Below are positions 20,332-20,861 of a stretch of DNA of 20,861 nucleotides, piece after piece (positions within the stretch are counted from its first letter, which is position 1; each line of letters begins with the position of its first letter). The notes beneath the pieces were generated by a model. The model saw only the letters and a list, made by a program, of their open reading frames with translations. It was not told the origin of the DNA and made no database searches. Source of the DNA: a virus; the IMG/VR virus record IMGVR_UViG_3300045119_000270, positions 1 through 20,861 of that record. One strand, 5' to 3'. The position numbers and the translations under genes are program-made.

Positions 20332-20861
20332 TAGTCAGGTGCTTAATGACGTGATGGCCTGTGGATACAAGGCGTATCTGCGGTTCATCCGTAACAAGTC
20401 ACCTGAGCACAAGGCAGAGGCGCTTGAGAAGGGCGACCTCATGCACAAGATGCTGGCCTATCACTACCGGCAAATCAAGGCTGGTCGTAAAGCCGAGTAT
20501 CCTCACATCGTCAACGAGGCGGTGAACGTCGGCGTGCAAGCCAGCAAGGAGATGGAGCTGTCACAGACCGATATTGCAGAGGACATCTTGCAGTATCGGC
20601 AATACGCGCTCTACTACCAGCAGGACGGTTGGGCACCAATCGAAGTCGAGCAGCCCTTCAGCAAGTTGCTTTATGAAGGCAAGGACATCAAAGTCATTTA
20701 CGAAGGCATTATCGATTTAGTCGCTCAGACTCCAGGTGGCCTTGCTATCGCGGACCACAAGACGAGTAAGATGAGGAAGCAACCATTCCTCCTCTCGACT
20801 CAGTTCATGGGCTACTCGTGGGCAATGAATATCCCACACGTCGTCGTCAACAAGATAGGGT
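20312..20861 (+). CDS. PD-(D/E)XK nuclease (RecB/Cas4-like), cut by window edge
   Basis: The frame opens at ATG 20,312 and remains open to the window end (183 codons). The N-terminal helix region has the usual KGDLMHKML with His45. Then come the core motifs EGIIDLV with Asp135, IADHKTS with Asp148 and Lys150, and QFMGYSWAM with Gln164 and Tyr168. This is the order H, D, DxK, QxxxY of RecB-family exonucleases, including Cas4-like enzymes. Cys17 near the N-terminus could be part of an iron-sulfur site if three more Cys follow beyond the window. With the helicase it suggests DNA recombination or end-processing. The ribosome site is close (AAGGA two bases away). Confidence 0.9.
   Translation, partial: MRTIAIDSQVLNDVMACGYKAYLRFIRNKSPEHKAEALEKGDLMHKMLAYHYRQIKAGRKAEYPHIVNEAVNVGVQASKEMELSQTDIAEDILQYRQYALYYQQDGWAPIEVEQPFSKLLYEGKDIKVIYEGIIDLVAQTPGGLAIADHKTSKMRKQPFLLSTQFMGYSWAMNIPHVVVNKIG

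Overview
The window is an interior piece of a tailed bacteriophage genome (Caudoviricetes), very probably from an environmental sample. It has a complete terminase large subunit, a portal protein, an acidic scaffold-like protein, tight head-to-tail genes with overlapping stops and starts, and no ribosomal or metabolic housekeeping genes. Both ends are cut inside genes: the scaffold-like protein on the left and a PD-(D/E)XK nuclease on the right.

The genome is split into two divergent arms. The left arm (about 11,564 down to 1, minus strand) is the virion/late arm. In transcription order it holds an unassigned 227-aa protein, a cold-shock-domain protein, two tiny membrane proteins, a basic DUF6496-like protein, a Pro/Gly/Trp-rich protein, two PEP-CTERM secreted proteins with a small Tat-like signal ORF between them, two low-complexity or unassigned proteins, the terminase, a coiled-coil protein, a kinase-like protein, the portal and the scaffold. 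The order portal-scaffold and the long portal resemble podovirus-type modules. The right arm (12,066 to the end, plus strand) is the early/replication arm. It has many small proteins, several with zinc-binding cysteine pairs, a small ParB-like protein, an SNF2-type helicase, a lipoprotein and a PD-(D/E)XK nuclease.

Between the arms (11,565-12,065) lie two leftward and one rightward sigma70-type promoters plus repeated GGGACCC boxes. A second gene-free region (13,012-13,816) looks like a replication origin. Two arrays of 11-bp direct repeats in opposite orientation flank an AT-rich core and C-rich/G-rich tracts, and a strong promoter follows. Two clear rho-independent terminators sit at 12,437 and 12,699, and a third terminator-like hairpin lies directly before the terminase start. 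Promoters match host sigma70, several with an extended TGn -10, so host RNA polymerase probably reads both arms.

The PEP-CTERM tails imply a Gram-negative type host with an exosortase system. The tail sequences look most like those of Acidobacteriota or similar soil/water bacteria, but this is inference. The strongest items for follow-up are the phage-borne PEP-CTERM proteins, the inverted 11-bp iteron origin, the kinase-like virion-module protein and a zinc-ribbon reading frame nested inside another gene.
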